DNA of 64,000 bases from Caldicellulosiruptor obsidiansis OB47 (GTDB taxonomy: Bacteria > Bacillota > Thermoanaerobacteria > Caldicellulosiruptorales > Caldicellulosiruptoraceae), in assembly GCF_000145215.1 (NCBI RefSeq), contig NC_014392.1, positions 1 to 64,000 on the forward strand. The letters are read 5' to 3'. The position numbers and the translations under genes were made by a program. The notes below the pieces were generated by a model. The model ran no database searches, was not told where the DNA came from, and saw only the letters and a list, made by a program, of their open reading frames with translations. Positions 28,821-37,524 of the stretch are shown in pieces; within the stretch, counting starts at the first letter, position 1, and each line of letters begins with the position of its first letter.

Positions 28821-29516
28821 ATGAATAAAAAGTATTATGTTACTGTAGTTTTTTTTATAGCAATATCTGTAATTGTGGCAGTTACAGTACGATTGTCATT
28901 TATTGATTTTAAGAGTTTGGAAAGGATGAATAAGGATAATTTTAAAATATTGAGAGGAGGCAATATTTTAACTATAGAAAAAAATAATGATATCATAGAA
29001 AATGACAATTTGTCATTTTCTGATTTGCTAAATGATGCTGAAGTTGTAGTTAAAGGTATTACGCTAAATGAAAGAATTTACTTACATGGTGCGACTTTGA
29101 CGGCTTTTAAAGTAAATAAGGTGTATAAGGGGAATATTAGCAGCAAAAAAATATACCTATTTGAACCGTCTTATTTTGATTTCAAATATAGCACGTTTTT
29201 CATCTATAACGGATATAATCTAATGCGAGCAGGTAAAGAATATATACTATTCTTAAAAAACTGGCAGTATAAAAAATGTGTTCAGTATCATCCTTTTTAT
29301 AAAACCAAGAACGTCTACATTCTTGCTCACAATAGTGGAATTGATAAATATAGTGTTAATAAAAGTTTTGAAGTAAAAATAGTAGAGGATGATGTTGTGT
29401 ATTACAAACAAATAAAGAATCTTGATTTTTGTGCATATACAAACAAAGAAGCAGAGAAATACAATGAATTGAAAAAAGAAGTAATTGTTAAATTATATAA
29501 CACAAGATTTAACTGA
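28821..29516 (+). CDS. Membrane-anchored protein at the end of the ABC operon
   Basis: About 231 residues: one N-terminal helix (YYVTVVFFIAISVIVAVTVRL) and an extracellular domain of about 190 residues. The part DAEVVVKGITLNERI...TAFKVNKVYKGNIS...IYLFEPSY...RAGKEYILFLKNW has the outline of netrin/TIMP-like beta-barrel domains in many Gram-positive exported proteins. AGAGG lies 12 bases before ATG 28821. The previous gene's end overlaps this region. It may help the transported product or protect the cell from it, which is inference. Confidence 0.55.
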   Translation: MNKKYYVTVVFFIAISVIVAVTVRLSFIDFKSLERMNKDNFKILRGGNILTIEKNNDIIENDNLSFSDLLNDAEVVVKGITLNERIYLHGATLTAFKVNKVYKGNISSKKIYLFEPSYFDFKYSTFFIYNGYNLMRAGKEYILFLKNWQYKKCVQYHPFYKTKNVYILAHNSGIDKYSVNKSFEVKIVEDDVVYYKQIKNLDFCAYTNKEAEKYNELKKEVIVKLYNTRFN

Positions 29517-29637
29517 AGGAAATCCGCAAAAGGTAAAAGAGATAGTTTCACAGTACAATAAAGCAAAGATATTATGGGAAGAAGGCGGAAAGAAGTATGA
29601 AAAAATTATTGAAATGAATGTTAAGATTTTGGACTGA
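29485..29637 (+). pseudogene. Short coding remnant before the IS4-like element
   Basis: A frame of 50 codons (LTEGNPQKVKEIVSQYNKAKILWEEGGKKYEKIIEMNVKILD) with strongly coding-like composition and a helical, amphipathic outline. It begins immediately after a stop, has no ribosome site, and overlaps the end of the previous gene in another frame. It looks like the tail of a lost gene. No family recognised. Confidence 0.35.
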
Positions 29638-29650
29638 TACAACAGATAAT

Positions 29651-30769
29651 TTAGCTTGTTGAATAAAAATTATTGCCAATAGAGTAATAAAAAGATAATA
29701 ATTATTGATTCCATTCATAAGCAAAAGAAAATTTTTTGCCTTCTAATTTTCTGAGAAACTGTTCAAACAAAAAAGTAATTAGTATCCAATCGGTATGCCT
29801 TTTGTAACTTTTAAATCCTCTTAACCTAATATTCTCAAGGTTATACTCACCTTTCAACTTGCTAAAAAGTTTTTCTATTTTCATCCTGAGTTTATATAAC
29901 TTCTTACCTTCTTCTGTACCTAAAAATTTTATATTCTCTGCCCTAAATCTATTTTTTACGTTTTCCTCATTTCTCATATTCCTTCTATTTACCCCTGCTA
30001 CAAATTTTATTTCAAGTCTATTTGCAATATCAAACCATCTGTTACAGTCATATCCTGCATCCGCTAATAATATCTTCGAATTGTAATTCCATGCCCTGTA
30101 CAAAAGTTCTTCTTGAGTAGAGTCATGTTTGTTTGCTGTAGTTAAAATCCAGAAAAGTGGAATCACTTCTTCTTTCCCTGTACACAAAAGATGTAATTTA
30201 TATCCTTTGTAAAAACCTATAGTAACATGTATTCCTATCTTTGCTTCTTTGTCTTGCTTTGAACTTCTCAAAGGTGTTGAATCTACTATTGTTATGGATA
30301 CATCTGGATTAATTTCTGCTATTAACACGTCTCGGATAGCTTGCAATAAATCCTCTTCTATTTTTGCTGCTAATTTTGCTATGTATGAATAATCTGGACT
30401 TTTTTCTAATCCTATGCTCTTTTTGAACTCTGTATCTTGATTTATTCTGTATTCTAATTCCCTAAAACTTGCTATTCCTCTTTTGACCTTGTAAACTAAA
30501 CAAGCTATTATTTGAAACAAACTAAATTTCCTTGGTCTGCCTCTTTTACTGTTTTTCCTTCTTTGGACTGTAGTTTCTGCAATCTTTTTTATTATGCAAA
30601 GGAGCTTTAAAAATTTTTCATTTTGTGCTTTAATAATTTTAGACATTTCTTTATTCCCCCTTGTGTGTTGGTTTGGTCTTTACAAATTAAAATTATATCA
30701 CAAGGGGGATTTTTTTACCCATTACTGTATTCTTGCTAATATGGTTATCTCTTTTATTCAACAACCTAA
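29651..30769 (-). mobile_element. IS4-like insertion sequence with inverted and direct repeats
   Basis: Terminal inverted repeats: TTAGCTTGTTGAATAAAA at the left (29651-29668) and the complement of TTAGGTTGTTGAATAAAA at the right (30752-30769), one mismatch in 18. The 8-base direct repeat CAGATAAT flanks it at 29643-29650 and 30770-30777 (10 bases if AA is counted). The element is 1119 bp with one transposase gene on the minus strand. Intact ends and an intact gene suggest recent activity. Confidence 0.85.
29702..30646 (-). CDS. IS4-like DDE transposase
   Basis: 314 residues with an N-terminal helical region (RRKNSKRGRPRKFSLFQIIACLVYKVKRGIASFRELEY) and a DDE catalytic domain: Asp in ITIVDSTPLRSSK, Asp in LLADAGYDCNRW, and Glu in LYKLRMKIEKLFSKLKG. 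The last block fits the Y-(2)-R-(3)-E-(6)-K signature of IS4-type transposases. Some databases would place this group with IS5. It is full length and uninterrupted. Confidence 0.85.
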   Translation of the reverse strand: MSKIIKAQNEKFLKLLCIIKKIAETTVQRRKNSKRGRPRKFSLFQIIACLVYKVKRGIASFRELEYRINQDTEFKKSIGLEKSPDYSYIAKLAAKIEEDLLQAIRDVLIAEINPDVSITIVDSTPLRSSKQDKEAKIGIHVTIGFYKGYKLHLLCTGKEEVIPLFWILTTANKHDSTQEELLYRAWNYNSKILLADAGYDCNRWFDIANRLEIKFVAGVNRRNMRNEENVKNRFRAENIKFLGTEEGKKLYKLRMKIEKLFSKLKGEYNLENIRLRGFKSYKRHTDWILITFLFEQFLRKLEGKKFSFAYEWNQ

Positions 30770-30841
30770 CAGATAATTATTAAGAGTTGCAATAAGTAAG
30801 ATATTAGGCAAAAATATAATAGGTTTTATTGGGAGAACCCC

Positions 30842-30880
30842 AGGGCTGTCAGGCTACTTCAACAAGACAGCCCTATTTTT
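30842..30880 (+). terminator. Hairpin with T-run at the end of thiT
   Basis: AGGGCTGTC (30842-30850) pairs perfectly with GACAGCCCT (30866-30874), followed by ATTTTT on the plus strand. The T-run is on the plus strand, so it best blocks transcripts coming from the left; it overlaps the stop codon of the minus-strand thiT gene. Confidence 0.65.
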
Positions 30881-31517
30881 GTATATAGGCTTCTTTTGAA
30901 AGTCTTTCTATGGCCTTTTTAACAGAAGGAATAAGAGCTAATACTAAACACACAGCAAGGTCAGGCGCTATATATGTTGCATTGTAGATGGCAGAGTACA
31001 CAAGCGGGCTTGTACCTTTTGGTGCGTATGATGCAAAAAACACAACTCCAGATATAACATGAAACACAAATCTTCCAAAGCCGCCTGCTAAAATTCCCAA
31101 GGGCAAATTTTTTCTAAAAAATCCTGCAAATCCAAGAGCACCAAAAGCCAGTGGATAGTCTAAAAGCAGCTGTGCCCAGTGAACAACATATGGATCTTGT
31201 ATCAGCTGCAGTATTCCATAAGCCATTCCTGCAACAATTCCTGCAAAAGGTCCAAACATATAAGCATATGCAAACAGTGGCAGCATGCTTGCAGGTGTGA
31301 TTGAACCGCCCTGTGGCATTCTGTAAAGCTTTATAAAAGAGAGGATGAATGAAAGTGAGATAGCTACCCCACCATATACAAGAGCTTTTGTTGAGAACTT
31401 TTGACGCTTTTGTGCAAGGTACAGGAAGATACTAATAAATATCAAAACAGCAACTATCGCAAGAGAATACCATTTTAGTTTTGCAAAGTCTTTGAATATG
31501 CTTGCAATATAACTCAT
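30873..31517 (-). CDS. thiT: ThiT-type thiamine transporter (ECF S component)
   Basis: 214 residues with about six membrane helices. The block ISLSFILSFIKLYRMPQGGSITPASMLPLFAYAYMFGP is the ThiT signature, whose residues line the thiamine site in Lactococcus ThiT. S components bind the vitamin and work with the shared ECF energising module, which is not in this window. An extra N-terminal helix (WYSLAIVAVLIFISIFLYLA) makes it slightly longer than usual. AAAGGAGATG precedes the ATG. I see no TPP riboswitch in its leader. Confidence 0.88.
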   Translation of the reverse strand: MSYIASIFKDFAKLKWYSLAIVAVLIFISIFLYLAQKRQKFSTKALVYGGVAISLSFILSFIKLYRMPQGGSITPASMLPLFAYAYMFGPFAGIVAGMAYGILQLIQDPYVVHWAQLLLDYPLAFGALGFAGFFRKNLPLGILAGGFGRFVFHVISGVVFFASYAPKGTSPLVYSAIYNATYIAPDLAVCLVLALIPSVKKAIERLSKEAYIQK

Positions 31518-31710
31518 CAGCTTTCATCTCCTTTTTTTAAGTTTGCAAAAATTTGCGGCTTCAATAATTATAACATAAGAAAGAGCTAATTTGAGATGTA
31601 GAAAATAATGTTTGGAGTAATAACACAAACAAATGATAAATCGTTAAATATTATATGAAAGGATAATATAAAAATGATTCGAGAAAAATTCAATATAATT
31701 ATTTCTATCA

Positions 31711-31738
31711 TTGACAAAAAAATAAAATTTGATAAAAT
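31711..31738 (+). promoter_or_regulatory. Promoter of the MoxR/VWA operon
   Basis: TTGACA (31711-31716) and TAAAAT (31733-31738) are 16 bases apart. The first gene of the eight-gene operon starts 65 bases later. Confidence 0.65.
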
Positions 31739-31802
31739 AATAGAGAGTAAAAATTGATAAATAATTTCTTAATAACAATTTCAAGTGAAGGGAGTAAAAC
31801 CA

Positions 31803-34187
31803 ATGAAGAAAAGACTTTGTGCGGCTTTTGCTGTTATTATTTTTATCTTTTTATGTTATGTTCAAATTGCTCCAGCAGGTAGCTTTATAAATATTGAAAA
31901 TATTGAATATGGGATTGATAATACATTAAAACTCCAAAAAATGGCCGAAGCAAAAATTACTTTGACAAATTCAAGTTCGAACAATTTCAAAGGCAAGCTT
32001 TCTTTTGAGAGGTGGATTCTTGATAATAATGCGGTTATTATAAACAGAGGTTCTCGGAAGACAAAAATAAAAGCTTTTTCTTTCTCTAAGCAATTTGAGA
32101 TAGCAGGCAATTCAAAAAAGGTAATTTCTATTCCTGTGTACTTTGGCAATGATGGTGTTGCTGAGCAATATTTTAAAATTTACACTTCTGATGGCAGATT
32201 AATTTCTTCAGTTAAAGTAAAACCTAAACTCTTTTATGTAAAAAACTGTGTGGGAATCTTTTCTTTAAAAGGTGCAGCAAGTGACCTTTCGTATGTATTA
32301 GAAAATAGCGGAAAAGCTGCAAATGTTGTTGTCCTTAGCAGCAAAAATTTTCCAACAAGAGAGTCACTGCTTGAGATGTTTGAATTTATTATCATTCACA
32401 ACTACAAAACTTCAAATTTGACAGAGCAGCAGTATCAGGCTTTAAAGGACTATGTAGCAAAAGGTGGGAACCTTATAATAACCTTGGGTGAAAATTATCA
32501 AAAAAATCTTTCTGTGTTTACAGATGATTTTCTTGTAGGGAGGATTGGCAAGGAAAAAACTGGAGATATACTGCTAAAGAGGATAAGCCAAAAAGATTAT
32601 ACCCGAAATGTGATTGTGCCAAGCAATCAGAAAGATATAGTACTTGAGAAGATTAAATATGTTGAGTTTGACCTTAAAAATGCTGAATTTATAAACCAAA
32701 AACACATGCAGAGAATAAAGTATGGCAAAGGGACAGTTCTGGTAACGTCTTTTGATCCTTTTGATGATCAAATCACAGATGAAGAAAAGAAGCAGATTTT
32801 TGACATAATAGTTGACAACTTAAACACCACATTTTATACTCCTGCAAATGCCGTTATGGGATATGCAGGCAACAGCCACCTTTACACTGCTGTGAATGTG
32901 AAGTGGCCAAACAACACCATGATATTAATACTGATAGTTATATACATTATTTTTGTAAGTTTTGGTAATTACTTTATTTTAAGAAGACTTAACAAGCGTC
33001 ATTTGACATGGCAGCTGATTTTGGTTGGAAGTATTGTTTGGACAGCAATAATATTTGGTGTTGCAAATTTTTACAGGATAAATCAGCCTAATATAAATGC
33101 CTTGAATTTTATTGTTTATAATTCAGATGGAAAAGGGTATGTAGTAGACAAGTATTATCAGATATTTGCTCCTTTCAAAACAGACATAAAAATTAAAGGA
33201 ATAGAAAATCAAAAAATAGAACCGCTTTTACTTGAATATGAGAATTTGCCAGTGGGCGAAAGCCCAACTAATGGATATGAATACTATCCATGGCAAGAAA
33301 TAGTTTTCAAAGGTTTGCCAGCACCTTTTATGAAAAGTGTAAAGGATCAAACGGTTTACAAAGCGGATGATATTCCTCTTGATGTGAATTTTAACATAAA
33401 GGATATGTCGAAGATAACTGTGGAAATAAACAATAGGTCTGACTATGAAATAAAAAATATATTTGTGGTTCTGTATAATAGCTATGTTTACATAGAAGAA
33501 TTAGAACCGCACAGCAAGGTCACAAAAACAATCTCTGATGTTTACGGTATGTTAGCAGACGAAATAAGAAATAGATTTTATAACAATCAGAGCTCAAGAA
33601 TTAAAGATTTTCAACTTATTGACAGGGAAACAGACCTTTTGTGCAGCATTCTTCCCAAGGTTTTGTCAAACCCGTTTTTGATAGGGCATATAGAAAATTA
33701 CAAAGAGGATAAGCTGAACATAAATTCAGAGGTTCTAAAAGTCCACAGCGAAGCTGTGTTCAGAAAAGACCTCGATAGAGTAGCCATTGTTAAAGATAGA
33801 AGAATTATTCTCCCAGGTTCTGTTATTCCCAATTTGATAAAAAACACATTCCCAAATGCAAACTATATAACACCTAATTATGCAATCTCATTTTATGGCA
33901 GGGGTGAGTTGGAGATTGAATATGATCTTTCGGGGTATTTGGACAGGATAGAAAAGGTCTTGATACAAATGCCAAAACAGTATGGAAGATTTAACGTTGA
34001 GGAATTTATCTTCAACGTTAAAACACAAAGGTGGGACAAGACAAGCTTTGAAAAACCACTTGCATTTGGAAAAGATGAAATAGAAAAATATTTCCAAGAT
34101 TACAAAATAAAAATTAGAATTGTAGGGAAAGATGATAGGTCTGTGACAGCCATTCCTCTTATTTCTGCAGAAGGAGGAGAAAAATAA
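31803..34187 (+). CDS. Large exported membrane protein with GATase-like region
   Basis: 794 residues: a signal peptide (KKRLCAAFAVIIFIFLCYVQIAPAG), an immunoglobulin-like region, a class-I glutamine-amidotransferase-like segment (about residues 165-250, TEQQYQALKDYVAKGGNLIITLGENY), two membrane helices (NTMILILIVIYIIFVSFGNYFIL and WQLILVGSIVWTAIIFGVANF) and a large second extracellular region. I start at ATG 31803 because GAAGGGAG is 8 bases upstream. The catalytic Cys of true amidotransferases is not apparent, so a binding role is likely. It is the first gene of an ABC/MoxR/VWA operon and abuts the ATPase gene by one base. Confidence 0.65.
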   Translation: MKKRLCAAFAVIIFIFLCYVQIAPAGSFINIENIEYGIDNTLKLQKMAEAKITLTNSSSNNFKGKLSFERWILDNNAVIINRGSRKTKIKAFSFSKQFEIAGNSKKVISIPVYFGNDGVAEQYFKIYTSDGRLISSVKVKPKLFYVKNCVGIFSLKGAASDLSYVLENSGKAANVVVLSSKNFPTRESLLEMFEFIIIHNYKTSNLTEQQYQALKDYVAKGGNLIITLGENYQKNLSVFTDDFLVGRIGKEKTGDILLKRISQKDYTRNVIVPSNQKDIVLEKIKYVEFDLKNAEFINQKHMQRIKYGKGTVLVTSFDPFDDQITDEEKKQIFDIIVDNLNTTFYTPANAVMGYAGNSHLYTAVNVKWPNNTMILILIVIYIIFVSFGNYFILRRLNKRHLTWQLILVGSIVWTAIIFGVANFYRINQPNINALNFIVYNSDGKGYVVDKYYQIFAPFKTDIKIKGIENQKIEPLLLEYENLPVGESPTNGYEYYPWQEIVFKGLPAPFMKSVKDQTVYKADDIPLDVNFNIKDMSKITVEINNRSDYEIKNIFVVLYNSYVYIEELEPHSKVTKTISDVYGMLADEIRNRFYNNQSSRIKDFQLIDRETDLLCSILPKVLSNPFLIGHIENYKEDKLNINSEVLKVHSEAVFRKDLDRVAIVKDRRIILPGSVIPNLIKNTFPNANYITPNYAISFYGRGELEIEYDLSGYLDRIEKVLIQMPKQYGRFNVEEFIFNVKTQRWDKTSFEKPLAFGKDEIEKYFQDYKIKIRIVGKDDRSVTAIPLISAEGGEK

Positions 34188-34188
34188 C

Positions 34189-35121
34189 ATGGCTCTTGTT
34201 GAGGTAGAGGGACTTGTAAAGTTTTATGGAAAAAAGAAGGCTTTGGACAATCTCACATTTACAGTTGACAGCAGGCAGATATTCGGTTTTGTTGGTCCGA
34301 ACGGGGCTGGCAAAACAACCACAATGAAAATCATGTGTGGGCTTTTGAGGGCTGACGGTGGAACTGTGAAAATTGAAGGGATTGATGTTGCTAAAAAGAC
34401 TAATAAGATTAAATTTCTTATTGGTTACATGCCTGACTTTTTTGGTGTGTATGATAATCTTAAGGTGAACGAATATTTGGAATTTTTTGCTTTGGCATAT
34501 GGTATACGCGGTACAAAGGTGCAAAAACTTATAGATGACCTTTTAGAGCTTGTAAGGCTAACCGATAAAAAATATGATTTTGTTGATTCTCTCTCACGGG
34601 GCATGAAACAGAGGCTATGTTTGGCAAGGTGTCTGATTCACAATCCGCTTCTTCTTGTTTTAGATGAACCTGCTTCTGGCATGGACCCGCAGTCTCGAAT
34701 TGAGATGAAAGAGATATTAAAAAATTTAAAGGATATGGGAAAGACAATAATAATAAGCTCACATATTCTTCCTGAGCTATCAGAGCTTTGCACACATGTC
34801 GGGATAATAAATGGCGGCAGGATGGTTGCTCAAGGTGATATCAACCAAATTACCCTACTTGCGCACGGCACAAAGAGGATTAAGATAAGGTTTGTTAATA
34901 GCTTTGATGAGGCTTATATGGTGTTTAAAGAGTTTCCAGCTGTTTGTGATATTCAAGTCATTGAAGGTGGGTACATTTTGGGTTTTAATGGTGATGACAA
35001 TGATTTGTTTTTATTGATAAAGAGCTTGATTGACGAAGGTGCAAAGGTATGTGAAGTAAGTATGGTAGAAGGCAGCCTTGAAGAAGCATTTATGAAGGTA
35101 GTTCAGGGTGTTGAAAATTAG
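34189..35121 (+). CDS. ABC transporter ATP-binding protein
   Basis: 310 residues. Walker A GPNGAGKTTTMKIM, signature LSRGMKQRLCLARC, Walker B LLVLDEPASGMDPQ and switch His (SSHILPE) are intact. The length and C-terminal extension match the CcmA/NatA-type ATPases that serve ABC-2 exporters. AAGGAGGAG precedes the ATG and lies at the end of the previous gene. The next gene encodes the permease. Confidence 0.9.
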   Translation: MALVEVEGLVKFYGKKKALDNLTFTVDSRQIFGFVGPNGAGKTTTMKIMCGLLRADGGTVKIEGIDVAKKTNKIKFLIGYMPDFFGVYDNLKVNEYLEFFALAYGIRGTKVQKLIDDLLELVRLTDKKYDFVDSLSRGMKQRLCLARCLIHNPLLLVLDEPASGMDPQSRIEMKEILKNLKDMGKTIIISSHILPELSELCTHVGIINGGRMVAQGDINQITLLAHGTKRIKIRFVNSFDEAYMVFKEFPAVCDIQVIEGGYILGFNGDDNDLFLLIKSLIDEGAKVCEVSMVEGSLEEAFMKVVQGVEN

Positions 35122-35155
35122 AGAGATTATTTCAAAACAGGGGAGTGAAGAAGTT

Positions 35156-36049
35156 TTGAAAAACATAAAAAGGTTTCTCACGGCCATTTTCTCAAACCCT
35201 ATTGTCACAAAAGAAATAAAACAGAGGACAAGAGGGCTCAAGTTTTCGTTTACCATTGCTGGGTGGCTACTTCTTATGACTCTATTTACAATAATGTTTT
35301 TAAAATCATATACAAGGTCAGTTGTTGTGATAAGCCGTTACAGAAGTTTTGTCGAAAGCTTTTGTGTTTTTCTAATTTTTTTGTTTGCTGGTTTTTTCGA
35401 ACTGTTGGTTGTAATTTTATGTTCCCAGGCAATTGCAAAAGAAAAAGAAAATCAAACACTTGACATACTTCTTTCAACGCCTTTGACCAATTTTGAAATT
35501 GTTGTTGGGAAGATGATAGCGGCAGCCGGTGAAGCGTTAATACTTTTCTTCTCTGCAGTTCCGATATTGGTACTTTTGTATTTTTATGGTATAACATCTA
35601 TGGGGAATATTTTACTTATTATGCTCTATGTTTTTGTGATCATCCTCTTTTATGGTTCGCTGAGTCTTCTGCTATCAACACTTATCAAAAAGGGCATAGC
35701 AGCAACTGTGATTGTGGTTAGCATTGTCATTGCATCCACTATCTTTAGCTATTTTATCTTTGTAACCGGTGCACAGCCATTTGTAAGTAACTCACCCCAG
35801 CCTGGAAAAACTCAAAATTTCTGGAACTTGTTATCAATTTCTTTGAGTTCAACCTTTGCACTGATTGAATTTACAATTGTTCGTTTAAATTCAGATATGC
35901 CTGCTTTTTTTCCATACCATTATAAAATTAGAGGGTATCAAATTCACCTTATCATTTGCATAGTTGGAACAATTCTAAACATTTTTTTGAGTGCGCTATT
36001 TTTAAGTCCTCTGAGAAGAATCAGAATATTTAGAAGAAAGCCCAATTAA
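35156..36049 (+). CDS. ABC-2-type transporter permease
   Basis: About 297 residues with six membrane helices. The sequence FSNPIVTKEIKQRTRGLKF and the coupling-helix motif CSQAIAKEKENQTLDILLSTPLTNFEIVVGKMIAA mark an ABC-2 permease. I start at TTG 35156 (KNIKRFLTAIFSNP), with AGGGGAG upstream; a GTG at 35108 overlapping the previous gene is also in frame. It should pair with the ATPase just before it. Such pairs next to MoxR/VWA genes occur in many bacteria, substrate unknown. Confidence 0.85.
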   Translation: MKNIKRFLTAIFSNPIVTKEIKQRTRGLKFSFTIAGWLLLMTLFTIMFLKSYTRSVVVISRYRSFVESFCVFLIFLFAGFFELLVVILCSQAIAKEKENQTLDILLSTPLTNFEIVVGKMIAAAGEALILFFSAVPILVLLYFYGITSMGNILLIMLYVFVIILFYGSLSLLLSTLIKKGIAATVIVVSIVIASTIFSYFIFVTGAQPFVSNSPQPGKTQNFWNLLSISLSSTFALIEFTIVRLNSDMPAFFPYHYKIRGYQIHLIICIVGTILNIFLSALFLSPLRRIRIFRRKPN

Positions 36050-36065
36050 ATGGAGATGGTAATTT

Positions 36066-37517
36066 ATGCATGAAAGCGAAATGCAGATTTTGGGTTTTTT
36101 GAAAAAAGTGCAAAGAAGACAGATACTTTGCAGTTTTTTGTCACGTCTGTGGCAGTGTGTATCTGCTTCTTTGTCCTTTGTTATTTTAGTAGAAGCTTTA
36201 TCAAAGATTGTCCCGATGTACTACAAATCTTTCTACCAGATATTTATTTTGCTGCTGTCTTTGAGTGTCTATACAATATTTATTATCTCAAAAAAGCCAG
36301 CTTTAGAGCACTCAGCACTTATAGTTGACAGTTTTGGCTTGAAAGAAAGGCTGACAACATCGTTGGAACTCATTGGCGTTGATACCGAAATCTCAAGATA
36401 TGTAAAGCAAACGACGGCACAGATGATAAAAGACATTGACATAAAAAAACTAATAAAACCCAAGTTTGAAAAAAGCAAATGGATGTTTATGGCATTGCTT
36501 TTCTTTGTATTTATCATTTTATCAAATGTTCACAGTCCAAAAATGGATGAGGCAAAAAGATTACATCTTCTGAGCAGCCTTAAGAAAAAGGAAATACTCA
36601 AGATAGAAAAGCAGAAGAAAGAGGTGTTAAAAAGTTACAAACTTAATGAGGTTGAAAAGAGAAAGATTGATGAAGTATTGTTAAAACTTAAAAAGGAAAT
36701 AAAGCTTGCCAAAACCAAAAGCGAAATAGAACTTACAAAGCAAAAGGCATGGTTTTTGCTCAATGATTTGAAAAATAGTCCCACAAGCTCCCAGTTTTAT
36801 TCAGCAGTGGAAAAGCTCAAAAATTTTGTTGCACATGACAACAAGTCAAATCAAAGTGATACAAAAAATTCTCTTGCAAATACTAATACAAAAAGCAACA
36901 ATAAAAGTGGAGGCTCATCTTCCAGTTCAAATGGACAAAGTATTGCACAAAAGAGTGAAAATAACAAGAGCAGTTCTGCTTTTTCCAAAGGCGAAAGCAC
37001 CCAGGATGTAGGCAGCAGCTTGACTGCATCAAATGATCAAGGGCAGGTCCAGCAAGAGCAAGTGCAGTCTTCCTCTGCCGAGGCAAATGGAACTTCAAAC
37101 GACTCAGGTTCAGGCGCAAGTACAAATACCGTGCAAAATGCATCCGGTCAAAGTGCAGGCGGAGGTATGCAGGGCGAAAGTAAAGGAATGACTCGGGTTG
37201 ACAATTTAGACGGAAGAAGCGGTGGACTTGGTGCAGCTATTCCCAGAACTTCAAATAAAGTACAGATGCCATCCATTTATACAAAAAATCTTCTGAGCCT
37301 TGATGCATCTAAAAAGGTTTTGGCGGACACAGGGCAGGAAAGTGGAAGAGTATCCCAAAAACAGGGTATTGGAGAAAGAGGACAAAAGCTTAGTTTTGAC
37401 AGGGTTTTTTCACAATACAAACAGGAGGCAAATGAATATATCGAAGCAGATGAAGTTCCTTCCTGGGCAAAGGAAATAACCAAACGGTATTTTGAAAATT
37501 TAGAGAACATGAGGTGA
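36066..37517 (+). CDS. Membrane protein with coiled coil and Ser/Asn-rich region
   Basis: 483 residues. Two N-terminal membrane helices (SASLSFVILVEALSKIV and FYQIFILLLSLSVYTIFII), a third near residue 140 (WMFMALLFFVFIILSNV), a charged coiled coil (about 165-245), then a Ser/Asn/Gln/Gly-rich linker (about 260-375) and a conserved-looking end (SWAKEITKRYFENL). This layout is like DUF4175-type proteins found beside MoxR and VWA genes. No enzymatic motif. The linker may reach across the cell-wall space. Confidence 0.6.
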   Translation: MHESEMQILGFLKKVQRRQILCSFLSRLWQCVSASLSFVILVEALSKIVPMYYKSFYQIFILLLSLSVYTIFIISKKPALEHSALIVDSFGLKERLTTSLELIGVDTEISRYVKQTTAQMIKDIDIKKLIKPKFEKSKWMFMALLFFVFIILSNVHSPKMDEAKRLHLLSSLKKKEILKIEKQKKEVLKSYKLNEVEKRKIDEVLLKLKKEIKLAKTKSEIELTKQKAWFLLNDLKNSPTSSQFYSAVEKLKNFVAHDNKSNQSDTKNSLANTNTKSNNKSGGSSSSSNGQSIAQKSENNKSSSAFSKGESTQDVGSSLTASNDQGQVQQEQVQSSSAEANGTSNDSGSGASTNTVQNASGQSAGGGMQGESKGMTRVDNLDGRSGGLGAAIPRTSNKVQMPSIYTKNLLSLDASKKVLADTGQESGRVSQKQGIGERGQKLSFDRVFSQYKQEANEYIEADEVPSWAKEITKRYFENLENMR

Positions 37518-37524
37518 TCAGCAT

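Noticed and set aside
31518-31700. TPP riboswitch in front of thiT
   Set aside because: I looked for the conserved CUGAGA-type core and paired arms on the minus strand and did not find them.
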